A DNA stretch of 64,000 nt from Treponema bryantii (GCF_900113965.1 NZ_FORI01000012.1:18150-82149), one strand, 5' to 3'; positions 54,235 to 62,876 are shown, numbered from the stretch's first letter. Notes: generated from the sequence alone by a model not told the origin. Numbers and translations are program-made.

Positions 54235-54303
54235 CCTATAAAGTAGTTTTGATATGACGTTTTTGACAAAATTTTGAAAAAAAAGTTTAAAAAAAGTAAA
54301 AAA
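54235..54303 (-). promoter_or_regulatory. upstream element shared with ssb
   Basis: On the minus strand this 69-nt block aligns without gaps to 62927-62995 upstream of ssb, 57 of 69 positions identical, including ACTTTTTTTAAACTTTTTTT and ATTTTGTCAAAAAC...CATAT. It ends 16 nt before the gspD start. It probably contains the promoter (TTGTCA) with an A/T-rich upstream element. Confidence 0.65.
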
Positions 54304-54355
54304 TTAAACGTTTTATCTGATTTTTTTGATCAAAAATTCAATTTCCTAAAATTTA

Positions 54356-54384
54356 TTGAACTCTTTTCCACAATGCTGTAAAAT
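54356..54384 (+). promoter_or_regulatory. promoter of the corA leader
   Basis: TTGAAC (54356-54361) and TAAAAT (54379-54384) are 17 nt apart. Transcription should start near 54391, giving a leader of about 168 nt before corA. The 340-nt space between gspD and corA holds this promoter, the gspD element and the leader. Confidence 0.75.
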
Positions 54385-54417
54385 AAAATCATCAGTTTGA
54401 TAATCTAATCTTTATTT

Positions 54418-54534
54418 CAGGAGGCCTAATATGGACGGTGGATCGAGTTATCCCATACGTTTTTTAATCACTAAGACAAGCCTCCTGGTTCTGCATTTCT
54501 AGTTTTATTTCCGCAAAAAAATCAGTGAGGCCTC
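54418..54534 (+). promoter_or_regulatory. corA leader with three alternative stems
   Basis: CAGGAGGC (54418-54425), which contains the leader peptide's ribosome site, pairs perfectly with GCCTCCTG (54480-54487). A third segment, GAGGCCTC (54527-54534), can pair with either of the first two. The mutually exclusive pairings resemble an attenuator or a translational switch. Confidence 0.55.
54431..54502 (+). CDS. candidate leader peptide of corA (23 aa)
   Basis: An ATG 6 nt after a perfect AGGAGG starts a short frame ending TAG at 54500-54502. The product, starting MDGGSSYPIRF and ending SLLVLHF, has no known family. Its translation would cover the 54480-54487 arm, so ribosome position could decide which stem forms. 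Known Mg2+ transporter genes in enterobacteria use such leader peptides, but no homology to those is seen. Confidence 0.5.
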   Translation: MDGGSSYPIRFLITKTSLLVLHF

Positions 54535-54558
54535 AAAAAAAATTTACGAGGGATCATT

Positions 54559-55608
54559 ATGATTACATATTGGCAGCAGATTGACGGCCAGTTCTCAAAG
54601 ACCAAGAAAGATGAAATTAATTCAAAACTTCCTCTGTGGGTAGACGCGCGCAATGTTACACGCGATGAGACTACATTCCTGCAGGAAGAATATCAGATTG
54701 AAACAGACCATATTCTCGATATTCTCGACCCTGATGAGCTTTCTCGAATTGAAGATGGTGATTCAGGCTATATCCTTACTATCGTGCGAGTTCCTTTTTA
54801 CGACCCGTCTGCAGAAACTCCTTATTTTACAGGACCTGTCGGAATCATCATAAAAGGAAAAACCATCATCACAATCTGCTGGACAGACTGTGAAGTACTT
54901 AAGGATTTTGGTGCAAACCGTGTGCGCAACGTTCGCCTGAACGACTTCCCTTCTTTTATCGTGCACATTATTAACCGTGCCAACTTAAACTTCCTTCGTT
55001 ACCTGAAGGAAATCAACCGCCGTTCTACAAGCATTCAGAACGAGATGCGCCTTGAAATCGAAAACAAAGAAATCATCCTCATGCTGGGACTCGAAAAATC
55101 TCTTGTTTACTTTACAACTTCCCTCAAGAGTAATTCACTGCTCCTTATGAAGATGAAGAGTACACGGCTTATTAAGTTTGATGAAGATGATTTGGATTTT
55201 GTTGAAGGCGTAACAATTGATAACCGTCAGGCTATTGAAATGGCCGACACCTATTCGAACATTCTCTTTGGAGTTATGGATGCCTACTCTTCCGTAATCT
55301 CAAACAACTTGAACGTTGTAATGAAAAAGCTCGCTATTATCAACCTGGTTATGATGGCGCCAACCTTTGTAACAAGCTTCTTTGGAATGAACTTCAAATT
55401 GCCGTTTGATGATTTACCGGGCTACATTCCGGTATTGATTGCTACAGTGATTTGTCTTGTTTCAGTCTTCCTCTGCAGCTGGATGCTAAACTTCAACAAC
55501 GAAACCAGAAGCGCCATCAAAAAAGCAAAGCGCCTCAACCGTAATCAGAAACAGAAGCTAAAGGCAGAGACAAAGAAAATTAAAAAGCAGGAAAAGAGAT
55601 TAAAGTAG
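54559..55608 (+). CDS. corA: CorA-family divalent cation transporter
   Basis: A 349-residue protein with a long cytoplasmic alpha/beta funnel and two C-terminal helices. The signature is FFGMNF (GMN motif, after the first helix LVMMAPTFVTS), followed by the second helix VLIATVICLVSVFLCSWML and a Lys-rich tail. CorA forms pentamers that import Mg2+ (or Co2+/Ni2+). A GAGGG ribosome site precedes the ATG. Expression is probably controlled through the upstream leader. Confidence 0.93.
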   Translation: MITYWQQIDGQFSKTKKDEINSKLPLWVDARNVTRDETTFLQEEYQIETDHILDILDPDELSRIEDGDSGYILTIVRVPFYDPSAETPYFTGPVGIIIKGKTIITICWTDCEVLKDFGANRVRNVRLNDFPSFIVHIINRANLNFLRYLKEINRRSTSIQNEMRLEIENKEIILMLGLEKSLVYFTTSLKSNSLLLMKMKSTRLIKFDEDDLDFVEGVTIDNRQAIEMADTYSNILFGVMDAYSSVISNNLNVVMKKLAIINLVMMAPTFVTSFFGMNFKLPFDDLPGYIPVLIATVICLVSVFLCSWMLNFNNETRSAIKKAKRLNRNQKQKLKAETKKIKKQEKRLK

Positions 55609-55637
55609 ATGCTGAAACAAGTTCAGCATGACACTTT
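55609..55637 (+). terminator. repeat-derived terminator after corA
   Basis: ATGCTGAA (55609-55616) pairs with TTCAGCAT (55622-55629), followed by GACACTTTTTA. The hairpin belongs to the widespread ATGCTGAAC...TTCAGCAT repeat type; a related hairpin is at 62877-62903. Confidence 0.7.
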
Positions 55638-56576
55638 TTATCGTGCTGAACAGCAAATTCTAAATCCCATATAGTTATAACATTCATTCGGGTCATAACT
55701 ATATCGGTCGCCGGCGTAGAGGAACATGGTGTATTCGCTCCAGCTGCCACCGCGGCTTACACGTTCAAAGCCTACAGAAGGGCCGTAAAGATTTTCTGAA
55801 GTGTAATCTTCAAACCAGTCCCAGCAGAACTCAATTACGTTTCCACTCATATCATAAAGACCGGCTGCATTTGCGTTACCGGTAGCTGGGAAAGTCTGTT
55901 CGCCCGGCTCAAATGGAACGCCGGCAGTTCCTACGTTATGAGTTGTAACAGTATTTTCAGAAGTCCAGGCATAAAGAAGGCCTTCTTCTGCATCATCAGA
56001 AATCTGGCCACTTACTAAGTCGCCGCGCTGAAAACCAACCCGCGTTCTTCTAGCCGCATACTCCCATTCCGCCTCCGACGGTAAGCGGAACCCGTTGCAC
56101 TCCCAGTCACACACACACAAATCACAGGCAGCCGTGTCGGCGGAATCGCGAATAACTTCCCCGTTATAGGTGTAGCAAGGCTCACGCCCGCGAAGTTCGC
56201 TCAACGCATTGCACCACACAACCGCATCATACCAGTTAATCATAGTAACCGGCTGAGCATAGTCGTCATCAGTTGGAGCCGCGCCACGCTTACCGTTAGC
56301 ACCGCCCTGTCCTGGGTTAGCAAAATTGTAACCAATCTTCTCAGCCTTCATGCGAACCGAATACCAGAGAGTATAAGTTGTTTCGTATTTATTGATTGAA
56401 AAAGGAAGAAGCTCCCGTTCTGCAGTGTATGCCTGAGAGTCTTCTCCAATTGTGTATTTAAGATTAGAACGGAAAGTAACAAGACTGATGTGCGAAAAAG
56501 AGCTCTGAGCAAAACTGCCTGCTGCCATAAAAACTGCGGATAAAATGATTATCGTTTTCTTACAAATCTTTCGCAC
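55638..56576 (-). CDS. FGE-sulfatase (SUMF1/EgtB-type) domain protein, secreted
   Basis: A 312-residue protein starting with GTG behind AGGAG. After the signal peptide (ending AAGSFAQ) the formylglycine-generating-enzyme fold is clear: PFSINKYETTYTLWYSV, PVTMINWYDAVVWCNALSE, FRLPSEAEWEYAAR, GLYDMSGNVIEFCWDW, RVSRGGSWSE and GFRICCSAR. Members in treponemes are usually carbohydrate- or surface-associated rather than true sulfatase activators. The last codons lie at the edge of the repeat that follows corA. It is 13 nt downstream of the phosphodiesterase gene. Confidence 0.9.
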   Translation of the reverse strand: MRKICKKTIIILSAVFMAAGSFAQSSFSHISLVTFRSNLKYTIGEDSQAYTAERELLPFSINKYETTYTLWYSVRMKAEKIGYNFANPGQGGANGKRGAAPTDDDYAQPVTMINWYDAVVWCNALSELRGREPCYTYNGEVIRDSADTAACDLCVCDWECNGFRLPSEAEWEYAARRTRVGFQRGDLVSGQISDDAEEGLLYAWTSENTVTTHNVGTAGVPFEPGEQTFPATGNANAAGLYDMSGNVIEFCWDWFEDYTSENLYGPSVGFERVSRGGSWSEYTMFLYAGDRYSYDPNECYNYMGFRICCSAR

Positions 56577-56589
56577 TTATAAACTCCTG

Positions 56590-57282
56590 TTACAGTTGGC
56601 CCATCTCGGTGCTTACAACCTTCCAGCTGTCACCGTCTTTTGCAACCTCAAGCCAAGCGTAAGTTCCCTTTTCGCCAAGGCTTCCCGGATTAATCACCAC
56701 AGTGTCACCGATTTTTTCAATACCGGTTCCCTCGTGAATATGACCGCACACAACAGCAAGCGGTTTGTGTTCTTTTATGAAGTCTGTAAACTTCTGGCTT
56801 CCCGCATGATGCTCGCCGTCAAAAGAATCAAGCTTATCTGCAACCGGTGGATTGTGACTAATCAGAATAAGACTCTGCCACAGGCTTTCGTCACCACTCT
56901 GCTCAACCGAGTTCAGAACAATGTCAAAGTCAGAAAGACATTCATCTTCCTCGCGCTCAAACTCAGTCTTACCGGTAAACTTTGTTCCACCGCCGCTTCC
57001 GGCAAAGCCTAGACCTTCATGGAAAACCAGAGCCTTTTCTACACAGATATCCTGATTCTCAAGCTCCTCCATAAAGTCTTCGTTATCGCAGTTACCAAGA
57101 ACGGCAAAAATTGTATCGTGTTTAGAACAAAGCTTTTCGAGCGCGCCCTTACCGGTCTCCGGCTTAAAGCATTCAGCAAAGTCACCGCCAAAAGCCACAG
57201 CGTCAGCCTGCTCAAAAAGCGAATCCATCTTATCCAGCACCTCATTGTGAGCATGCAAATCACTTATAACTAAAATCTTCAT
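56590..57282 (-). CDS. YfcE/MJ0936-type metallophosphoesterase
   Basis: A 230-residue phosphodiesterase. The dinuclear-metal motifs are in order: SDLHAH (7-12), FGGDFAE, GNCDNEDF, LISHNPPV, VCGHIHEGTG and NPGSLGEKG. Substrate is unknown. An AGGAG ribosome site precedes the ATG, and the FGE-like gene follows closely, so the two are probably co-transcribed. Confidence 0.9.
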   Translation of the reverse strand: MKILVISDLHAHNEVLDKMDSLFEQADAVAFGGDFAECFKPETGKGALEKLCSKHDTIFAVLGNCDNEDFMEELENQDICVEKALVFHEGLGFAGSGGGTKFTGKTEFEREEDECLSDFDIVLNSVEQSGDESLWQSLILISHNPPVADKLDSFDGEHHAGSQKFTDFIKEHKPLAVVCGHIHEGTGIEKIGDTVVINPGSLGEKGTYAWLEVAKDGDSWKVVSTEMGQL

Positions 57283-57299
57283 AAAAATACTCCTTCAGG

Positions 57300-57451
57300 A
57301 GGGGAAAGCCTTCCCCTCGCTCGCACTTGCCTAAAATCGAAGAACCGTTAAGAAAAATGCATCGCATTTTTTAGGTTCTACGAAAGAACGGCTCGCACAA
57401 TTAATTGTGCGCGTTGCTCGCTACCCCTTCTGCGGGGACACCCCGCAACGC
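57300..57451. repeat. nested palindrome cluster between hisC and the phosphodiesterase
   Basis: At least five hairpins in 150 nt: AGGGGAA/TTCCCCT (57300-57317); AGAACC/GGTTCT enclosing AAAAATGC-ATC-GCATTTTT (57341-57379); the perfect palindrome GCACAATTAATTGTGC (57395-57410); and GCGTTGC/GCAACGC (57411-57451) enclosing TGCGGGG-ACA-CCCCGCA. No gene is present. Confidence 0.8.
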
Positions 57452-57462
57452 CCCGCTTAGTT

Positions 57463-58620
57463 CTATTTAAGCACAGACTCAAACGCAGCTCTAAGTTCAT
57501 CCATCTGCTCTGCCGTACCAATTGTAATACGAACAAAGTCTTCAATTCCCTTAGTTGCAAAGTGTCTTATCAAAAGGCCCTGCTCTTTAATCTTTTTATA
57601 CAACTCATCCCCGCTAATCTTAGGATGCTTTGCGAAGATAAAGTTTGTTTCGCTCTTCAAAACATAAAACCCTTTATCCTGCAAAAAGTTATAAAACTTG
57701 TCGCGTTCTTCTGCTACCTTGCGCGAAGTTTCAACATAGTATGGAACATCACGGCAGGCAGCAGTTCCACTCACCTGTGCAACCGCATCAATCGGGAAGT
57801 GGTTTACGCTGTTCTTTACAGTAGTTACGATATTTACCAGTTCAGGATTTGCAACAATATAACCAAGACGCTGACCTGCCCCACAAAGACTCTTAGAGAA
57901 AGTTCTAACAATCACAAGATTCTTAAACTCAGCTAACAGCGGAATACAAGACTCGCCACCAAAATCAACATAAGCTTCATCTACGATAAAGATTTCATCA
58001 GAAGATGCTTTATTTATCATCTGGCGAACCTGCTCGCGTGTAAGTCCAAGACCAGTTGGTGCATTAGGGTTAGCAAAAATAATTCCACCCTGATTTTTTG
58101 CCGCACGCTTAAGCATTTCCTCTGTATCAAGTGTCCAGTCTGCTTTCAAAGGAACCTGGTCCATAGGAATATTATAAAAGCCTGCATATACCGGATAGAA
58201 ACTGTAAGTAAACTCTGGCATTACAAAGCTTTTTGAAGAATCAAAAAAGGCATAGAAAACAAAAGACAAAACTTCGTCGCTTCCGTTTCCTGTGTAAATC
58301 ATATCAGGTGTAACTGTAAAAGGAATTTTGTCCTGCTCGGCCGGGTGAACTTCATCACCTTCAAAGCAGGCACGACAAAGAACTCCACCGCTTTTGTTGA
58401 GCATGTCAGCAATAGCTGCGTGGAGTTCAAGTGAATCTGGGTCTGGGTATAAACCAAGTTTTTCTGGATTATTTTTTACGAAATCCATTACGGCCTCCTG
58501 CACTTTTGGAGAAGGCGCATACGGATTTTCATTAGCATTAAGCTTTATATAGACACGGTCCTTAGGCTGTTCGCCAGGAACGTACGGATGCAGATTTTTT
58601 ACACGATTTGAAATTATCAT
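57463..58620 (-). CDS. hisC: histidinol-phosphate aminotransferase
   Basis: A 385-residue fold-type I PLP enzyme for histidine synthesis. Motifs: KLNANENPYAPSP near the start, YTGNGSDEVLSF, NPNAPTGLGLTREQV, IVDEAYVDFGG, and the PLP lysine in RTFSKSLCGAGQRLGY. A 28-residue insertion-like stretch around CRACFEGDEVHPAEQDKIPF is longer than in most homologues. The end of the gene adjoins the palindrome cluster. No other his genes are nearby. Confidence 0.9.
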   Translation of the reverse strand: MIISNRVKNLHPYVPGEQPKDRVYIKLNANENPYAPSPKVQEAVMDFVKNNPEKLGLYPDPDSLELHAAIADMLNKSGGVLCRACFEGDEVHPAEQDKIPFTVTPDMIYTGNGSDEVLSFVFYAFFDSSKSFVMPEFTYSFYPVYAGFYNIPMDQVPLKADWTLDTEEMLKRAAKNQGGIIFANPNAPTGLGLTREQVRQMINKASSDEIFIVDEAYVDFGGESCIPLLAEFKNLVIVRTFSKSLCGAGQRLGYIVANPELVNIVTTVKNSVNHFPIDAVAQVSGTAACRDVPYYVETSRKVAEERDKFYNFLQDKGFYVLKSETNFIFAKHPKISGDELYKKIKEQGLLIRHFATKGIEDFVRITIGTAEQMDELRAAFESVLK

Positions 58621-58680
58621 ACATCCATTTTAACCCTTTATCGGGTTTATTTCAATTCCAACGGTTCTTTAAAGCCGTAA

Positions 58681-59436
58681 CTACTTTATATTAACCTCAC
58701 CAACATTTGCAGAGAGTTTGATTCTCTTGTCTGTGCTGCCGGTTGAATTGTAGTTGCGCTTGTACTTTTTACCGTCTACGCGAACTTCACCAACATCTGT
58801 TGAAGCAGAAATTGAATATTCATTTAAGTTGTAAACCGGGTCAATAGAAATTTCGCCGACATTAGAATCAACTTCCAGTCTATCAAAGCTTACGTCACGA
58901 ACAGAAACTTCTCCAACATTTGTCTGAATATCAATCTTTTCTGCAGTAAGACCTCTGAGTCTTATATCACCAACATTGGAATCAATAACAATATCAGAAA
59001 ACTTAGTACCGCTGGGAACTGTAATAACAACCCTGCAGTTATTATTTCCACCCTTAAAGCCGCTCTTCTGTCTTCCCTGCTTAACTACAAGAGTTTCGTT
59101 TTCTACAGAAATTTTTGGTCGAAGCCAGTCTCTTGTAAAGGTGCTGTCAAAATAGAATCTATCTCCCTCTTCAACTCTAATCTCCATAATACTTCCGTCA
59201 ATTCTGATTGCGGAGAATTTATCCAGACTCTGATTGATGGAATAATTATTCTCTTTATTTCCATCATTGTCAGAATGCCACTCCCATTTGAAATTAACTT
59301 CAGGGTCATCATCTCCAAGATGAATCACAGGATTATTGAAGAGATTAAATCCCTTTCCAACATTTCTGATTGTTCCAAAAATTACACAAAATACAGTAAC
59401 AACACCAAGAATGATTAATAATACAGTCTTTTTCAT
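58681..59436 (-). CDS. DUF4097-type beta-solenoid membrane-anchored protein
   Basis: A 251-residue protein with one N-terminal membrane helix (VLLIILGVVTVFCVIFG) and a repetitive beta structure: IVIDSNVGDIRL, IDIQTNVGEVSV, LEVDSNVGEISI, ISASTDVGEVRV, KLSANVGEVNI, about five rungs of a beta-solenoid as in DUF4097. The ATG at 59436 has AGAGGTG 6 nt upstream. It is the third gene of a PadR-DUF1700-DUF4097 operon, an arrangement typical of Firmicutes. Confidence 0.8.
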   Translation of the reverse strand: MKKTVLLIILGVVTVFCVIFGTIRNVGKGFNLFNNPVIHLGDDDPEVNFKWEWHSDNDGNKENNYSINQSLDKFSAIRIDGSIMEIRVEEGDRFYFDSTFTRDWLRPKISVENETLVVKQGRQKSGFKGGNNNCRVVITVPSGTKFSDIVIDSNVGDIRLRGLTAEKIDIQTNVGEVSVRDVSFDRLEVDSNVGEISIDPVYNLNEYSISASTDVGEVRVDGKKYKRNYNSTGSTDKRIKLSANVGEVNIK

Positions 59437-59447
59437 CTCACTCACCT

Positions 59448-60473
59448 CTATTCTTCGTAAATTTTTTCTACATTCTTTTCAGAAGTTTTTTCTGTTTTCT
59501 TTTCTCCATCATTTACTGTATAAATTGCTCTGATGATTGTGTTTACAGCAGCGGCAATTGGCCAGATGAGCCATGTGAGTTCCCAACGGAAAGTAAGGAA
59601 ACTTACGCACAGATAGATACATGTAACTACAGACCAGTAAGCACTCATGATTGCACGCACATTCTTGTTCTGAATTTTTTCAATAGATCTCTTTTCATCC
59701 TCTTCAAAATCAATCTGATCATTAAGGTTCAAAAGTCTGTGGTAAGCTTTCTTTGTCTGCTTTGCATAAACCATCATAAATACTCCGGCTCCTACAAAAA
59801 CAAACAGCAATGCACCACCAAGATCATCCATAAATCTTCCGCCAAGCTCATCCATAATTGCTGCCGGAATAAAACAGAGAATACACAGTAAAACGCCAAC
59901 AGAAGAAAGTACGCTGTAAGTAGGTGTAAAATCTCTGATTTTATTTTTCAGATAATCAATAGAAACTGCATCTATGCTGCATGGTTCGCTCTTGATATAA
60001 CGCCACTGCTCAAGTGTAGCATTGCTAAGGCACATAAGCACAACGCCTACTCCAATTGCAACAAACATTAAGACTACGCCAACAATGTCATTAATATGCA
60101 ATGCATCTGTAAGAATTGGGAATACTACACAGTTGATACACAAAAAGATTCCTGCAGCGGTCATTAAAATTGCGCGTTTTTTTGCAGTAATATATTCTGT
60201 GATTTCTTCAAATGAAACCTTTCTGCGCTGTACATCTGAATACTTTGTCTGATGCAGAATATCCATAATTCCAAGGTCTTCTGCAAGATCTTCAAGATTT
60301 CCAAAATTCTGGATAACTTCACCTACTGCCTCGTTTTCTGTCTTACCACTTCTGATAAGCTCTGTGTATTTGTCTTCCATCATCTGAAGAAGTTCAGATT
60401 TTGCTTTCATTACTTTGTCTGTCTGCGGAAGTCCGCGGAACATTGATTCAAGATAGTTTCTAATTGTCTCCAT
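59448..60473 (-). CDS. DUF1700/HAAS-type permease-prefix membrane protein
   Basis: A 341-residue protein. The start at 60473 has GAGGG 6 nt upstream. Residues 1-80 form the HAAS helical domain (IRNYLESMFRGLPQTDKVMKAKSELLQMMEDKYTEL, NFGNLEDLAEDLGI); six hydrophobic segments follow. Such proteins interact with PadR regulators through the HAAS domain and sense envelope state. It begins 2 nt after the padR stop. Confidence 0.8.
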   Translation of the reverse strand: METIRNYLESMFRGLPQTDKVMKAKSELLQMMEDKYTELIRSGKTENEAVGEVIQNFGNLEDLAEDLGIMDILHQTKYSDVQRRKVSFEEITEYITAKKRAILMTAAGIFLCINCVVFPILTDALHINDIVGVVLMFVAIGVGVVLMCLSNATLEQWRYIKSEPCSIDAVSIDYLKNKIRDFTPTYSVLSSVGVLLCILCFIPAAIMDELGGRFMDDLGGALLFVFVGAGVFMMVYAKQTKKAYHRLLNLNDQIDFEEDEKRSIEKIQNKNVRAIMSAYWSVVTCIYLCVSFLTFRWELTWLIWPIAAAVNTIIRAIYTVNDGEKKTEKTSEKNVEKIYEE

Positions 60474-60475
60474 TT

Positions 60476-60811
60476 TTATCCCTCTACACCAATAAATTTT
60501 TCTACAACCTCTTTTGTGAGGTTCCACTCTTCACACTTCTCTTTGTAATAACTCCGACCTTTGTCCGTTATGCGGTAGTAAGTTCTACGCTTGCCATTCT
60601 CAGCGTCCTGGGAATAAGATTCCACATAACCGTTTGTTTCCATACGGGTAAAGGCTGAATAAAGGGTTGTTTCCTTTATGATGTACTTTTCCTCAGACAA
60701 GGCCTTTATGTCCTTGGAAATCTCGTACCCGTACGAAGGCTTTTTATGGAGTAAATACAAAATCATTGTGTCGTTATACCCGCGTATAACATCACTGCTG
60801 ATTGCTGTCAT
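60476..60811 (-). CDS. PadR-family transcriptional regulator
   Basis: A 111-residue winged-helix protein: ILYLLHKKPSYGYEISKDI, TTLYSAFTRMETNGYVES and RRTYYRITDKGRSYYKE are the PadR signature. AGGAGG lies 7 nt before the ATG. It probably represses its own operon through the operator at 60836-60890. Confidence 0.9.
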   Translation of the reverse strand: MTAISSDVIRGYNDTMILYLLHKKPSYGYEISKDIKALSEEKYIIKETTLYSAFTRMETNGYVESYSQDAENGKRRTYYRITDKGRSYYKEKCEEWNLTKEVVEKFIGVEG

Positions 60812-60835
60812 TTACACCTCCTGTGGGTCCTACGA

Positions 60836-60890
60836 CTGTCGTTGCTTTGCTTGTCGTTGCAACGTCTGTCGTACTACGTCTGACGTAGTA
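60836..60890. promoter_or_regulatory. candidate PadR operator array
   Basis: TACTACGTC-T-GACGTAGTA (60872-60890) is a perfect 19-bp palindrome. TGTCGT occurs three times (60836, 60852, 60867) at spacings of 16 and 15 nt. Position upstream of padR suggests autoregulation. Confidence 0.6.
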
Positions 60891-60929
60891 AAATATAACG
60901 CACAAAACGCTTCTTGTCAATGAAAATAC

Positions 60930-60958
60930 TTTAAAAAAACAAACTTATGGTATAAAAT
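60930..60958 (+). promoter_or_regulatory. promoter of the 60968 gene, near-leaderless
   Basis: TTTAAA (60930-60935) and TAAAAT (60953-60958) are 17 nt apart; the ATG follows after 9 nt with no ribosome site. Confidence 0.5.
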
Positions 60959-60967
60959 GATTCCATT

Positions 60968-62869
60968 ATGGCAACGACATCTAATTTAAGTGCAATCATC
61001 CGCTACTATGCTGAAAAACAAAAGTCTCCATTTATCGATCTTAAAGAATTCTGTGTATACATTAAAAAATATGCTGAACATCATGTTGAAGAACAGAGTG
61101 AACTTGTAAAATATCTTGGAGACCCTACCGGAACTGTTGTTGCAGAACTTCAGGGACTTTCAGAAAAAAAACTTGTAGCCATAATCAACTCAAATAATAA
61201 AAAGACTATCGTTTCAATTACATATCTGGCTTCTAAGTATGCAAATCTTTATAAAGATATGATGAAAAACGAATCTATTCCTTATCCTCAGGGAACAGAT
61301 CTTCCAAAACAGTTTCCAAATCAGGTGCTTGAACATAAGGCTGCAAGTCAGTACATTCCGGCAATTATCGAAAAAGAAAATACTAAATCTCCTCTGCTCT
61401 ACGTCCTCGATTTTTCACGTGATTTGCCTTCAATGCTTATTCCTGCCTGCGTACCTATCAAAGCTCTGCTCGATACTGCACAGCAGAAGGTTCGCAAGAT
61501 TCTTAAGAAAGATGAATTTCATGATTATTTCTTAAAGAAGCTCAGAAGCACAAACCCTACTAAAGAAATCTCAATTAAGAATTTTTATACACACTTTGTA
61601 GATACAGAAAACTATCAGTTTGCAGAGTTCAATGACGGTGAAGATTATTACATCTGGAATCAGTCTCTCTACTATATCCGCCAGGACTTTGAAAAAATTC
61701 AGGACCGCACTGTAGAAGATACAAATATTCTTCAGGCTGTTCAGATTCTCGAAACACACAGTTCTTATCTCAAGGAAAAATTCCAGAACGAACATAAACG
61801 TGCCGAAGCAATCAAAGAACTTGAGTCTGCTCTTGCTAAACCACCTTATTTCTACTCAATGCCGCAGATTCTCAAATTCCAGGATAACAACGGCCGCACC
61901 TTATATGGTCAGTATACCGAAGATGATCTTAAAGAGTTCCTTCAGAAAATGACTACTGACGGAGAAGCAAACGAGCTTCCTCAGCTTCTAGTTTTTAAGG
62001 TTGAATCTGGTACACGCTATTACGTTTATAAAAAGAAGGTCAGCCAGGTTGTAGTTCGCCTTTGTAACGAAGCACACGAATCTATTGCAAAACAGCTTGA
62101 AGACCACTGGTATGAAGTTCTTCTTGATTATGAAAGACTTCCAGAAATGTCTAATGCCTCTGAGTTTGAAGCCTGTCTCCACGAAATGGTAGAAAAGAAT
62201 TCTCCAATTCTCTATGCCCTTCTGAACGCAAACTTTATGAATATTCTTTCATACGAGTCTGCTGAAGATAATATGGACAGCTTCCGCCTTTTCGTAGACG
62301 GAAAACTTCTGCCTTACAGCGATCTTCTGATGCTCAAAAACTCAAAGATTCTTACAAATGCAAAATCTCGACTTCCCTTCTACTACACTCTTCCAGTTAT
62401 TTCATGGATTATGAGTCTTTTCAACGGCAGAAAGAAAGAGAAAAAACGCGCAACTTCAGCTGTTATTGCAGAGAAAAATCCATTTGAAGAAGAAGAGAAG
62501 AAGTCAGACTCAGGTCCAAAGCTTACTAAGACTCAGGCTCTTGCCGCTAATGCAAAAGAAATTGCTAAGGATCTTGTACCGGAAGGTTCAACTCTTGACC
62601 GCGAGCTCAACTATCTTACTAAGCAGTGGAACAAGATGATTTCTAAAGAGGCTTACAACAACCTTACAGAAGATGTCAACTCGCTTATCCGCGATTATAC
62701 ACGCCGTGTTGTAAAGACTCTTTCTGCAACTTCGTTTACCCGCGAACGTGTAGAAAACCTTGCAAAGACTCTTGTAAACACACCTAATATGCAGAAAATC
62801 AAGGAAGAAAAAGCACTTACAGAATATGTTATTTTGTATATGCTTCGCCTTGTAAGTAACTTCCAGTAA
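60968..62869 (+). CDS. conserved cytoplasmic protein of unknown function
   Basis: A 633-residue protein without signal peptide, mostly helical, with a short hydrophobic segment followed by basic residues (YTLPVISWIMSLFNGRKKEKKR, about 480) and an acidic linker. The N-terminal part shows VYIKKYAEHHVEEQSELVKYLGD; the C-terminal part has helical RDYTRRVVKTLSATSFTRERVENLAKTLV. I do not recognise a family; lineage restriction to treponemes is suspected but not tested. The mRNA is probably almost leaderless. Confidence 0.6.
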   Translation: MATTSNLSAIIRYYAEKQKSPFIDLKEFCVYIKKYAEHHVEEQSELVKYLGDPTGTVVAELQGLSEKKLVAIINSNNKKTIVSITYLASKYANLYKDMMKNESIPYPQGTDLPKQFPNQVLEHKAASQYIPAIIEKENTKSPLLYVLDFSRDLPSMLIPACVPIKALLDTAQQKVRKILKKDEFHDYFLKKLRSTNPTKEISIKNFYTHFVDTENYQFAEFNDGEDYYIWNQSLYYIRQDFEKIQDRTVEDTNILQAVQILETHSSYLKEKFQNEHKRAEAIKELESALAKPPYFYSMPQILKFQDNNGRTLYGQYTEDDLKEFLQKMTTDGEANELPQLLVFKVESGTRYYVYKKKVSQVVVRLCNEAHESIAKQLEDHWYEVLLDYERLPEMSNASEFEACLHEMVEKNSPILYALLNANFMNILSYESAEDNMDSFRLFVDGKLLPYSDLLMLKNSKILTNAKSRLPFYYTLPVISWIMSLFNGRKKEKKRATSAVIAEKNPFEEEEKKSDSGPKLTKTQALAANAKEIAKDLVPEGSTLDRELNYLTKQWNKMISKEAYNNLTEDVNSLIRDYTRRVVKTLSATSFTRERVENLAKTLVNTPNMQKIKEEKALTEYVILYMLRLVSNFQ

Positions 62870-62876
62870 CACCTTT

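Noticed and set aside
54241..54310. Intrinsic terminator in the T/A-rich tract before gspD
   Set aside because: There is no stable GC stem; the conserved match to the ssb upstream region fits a promoter element better.
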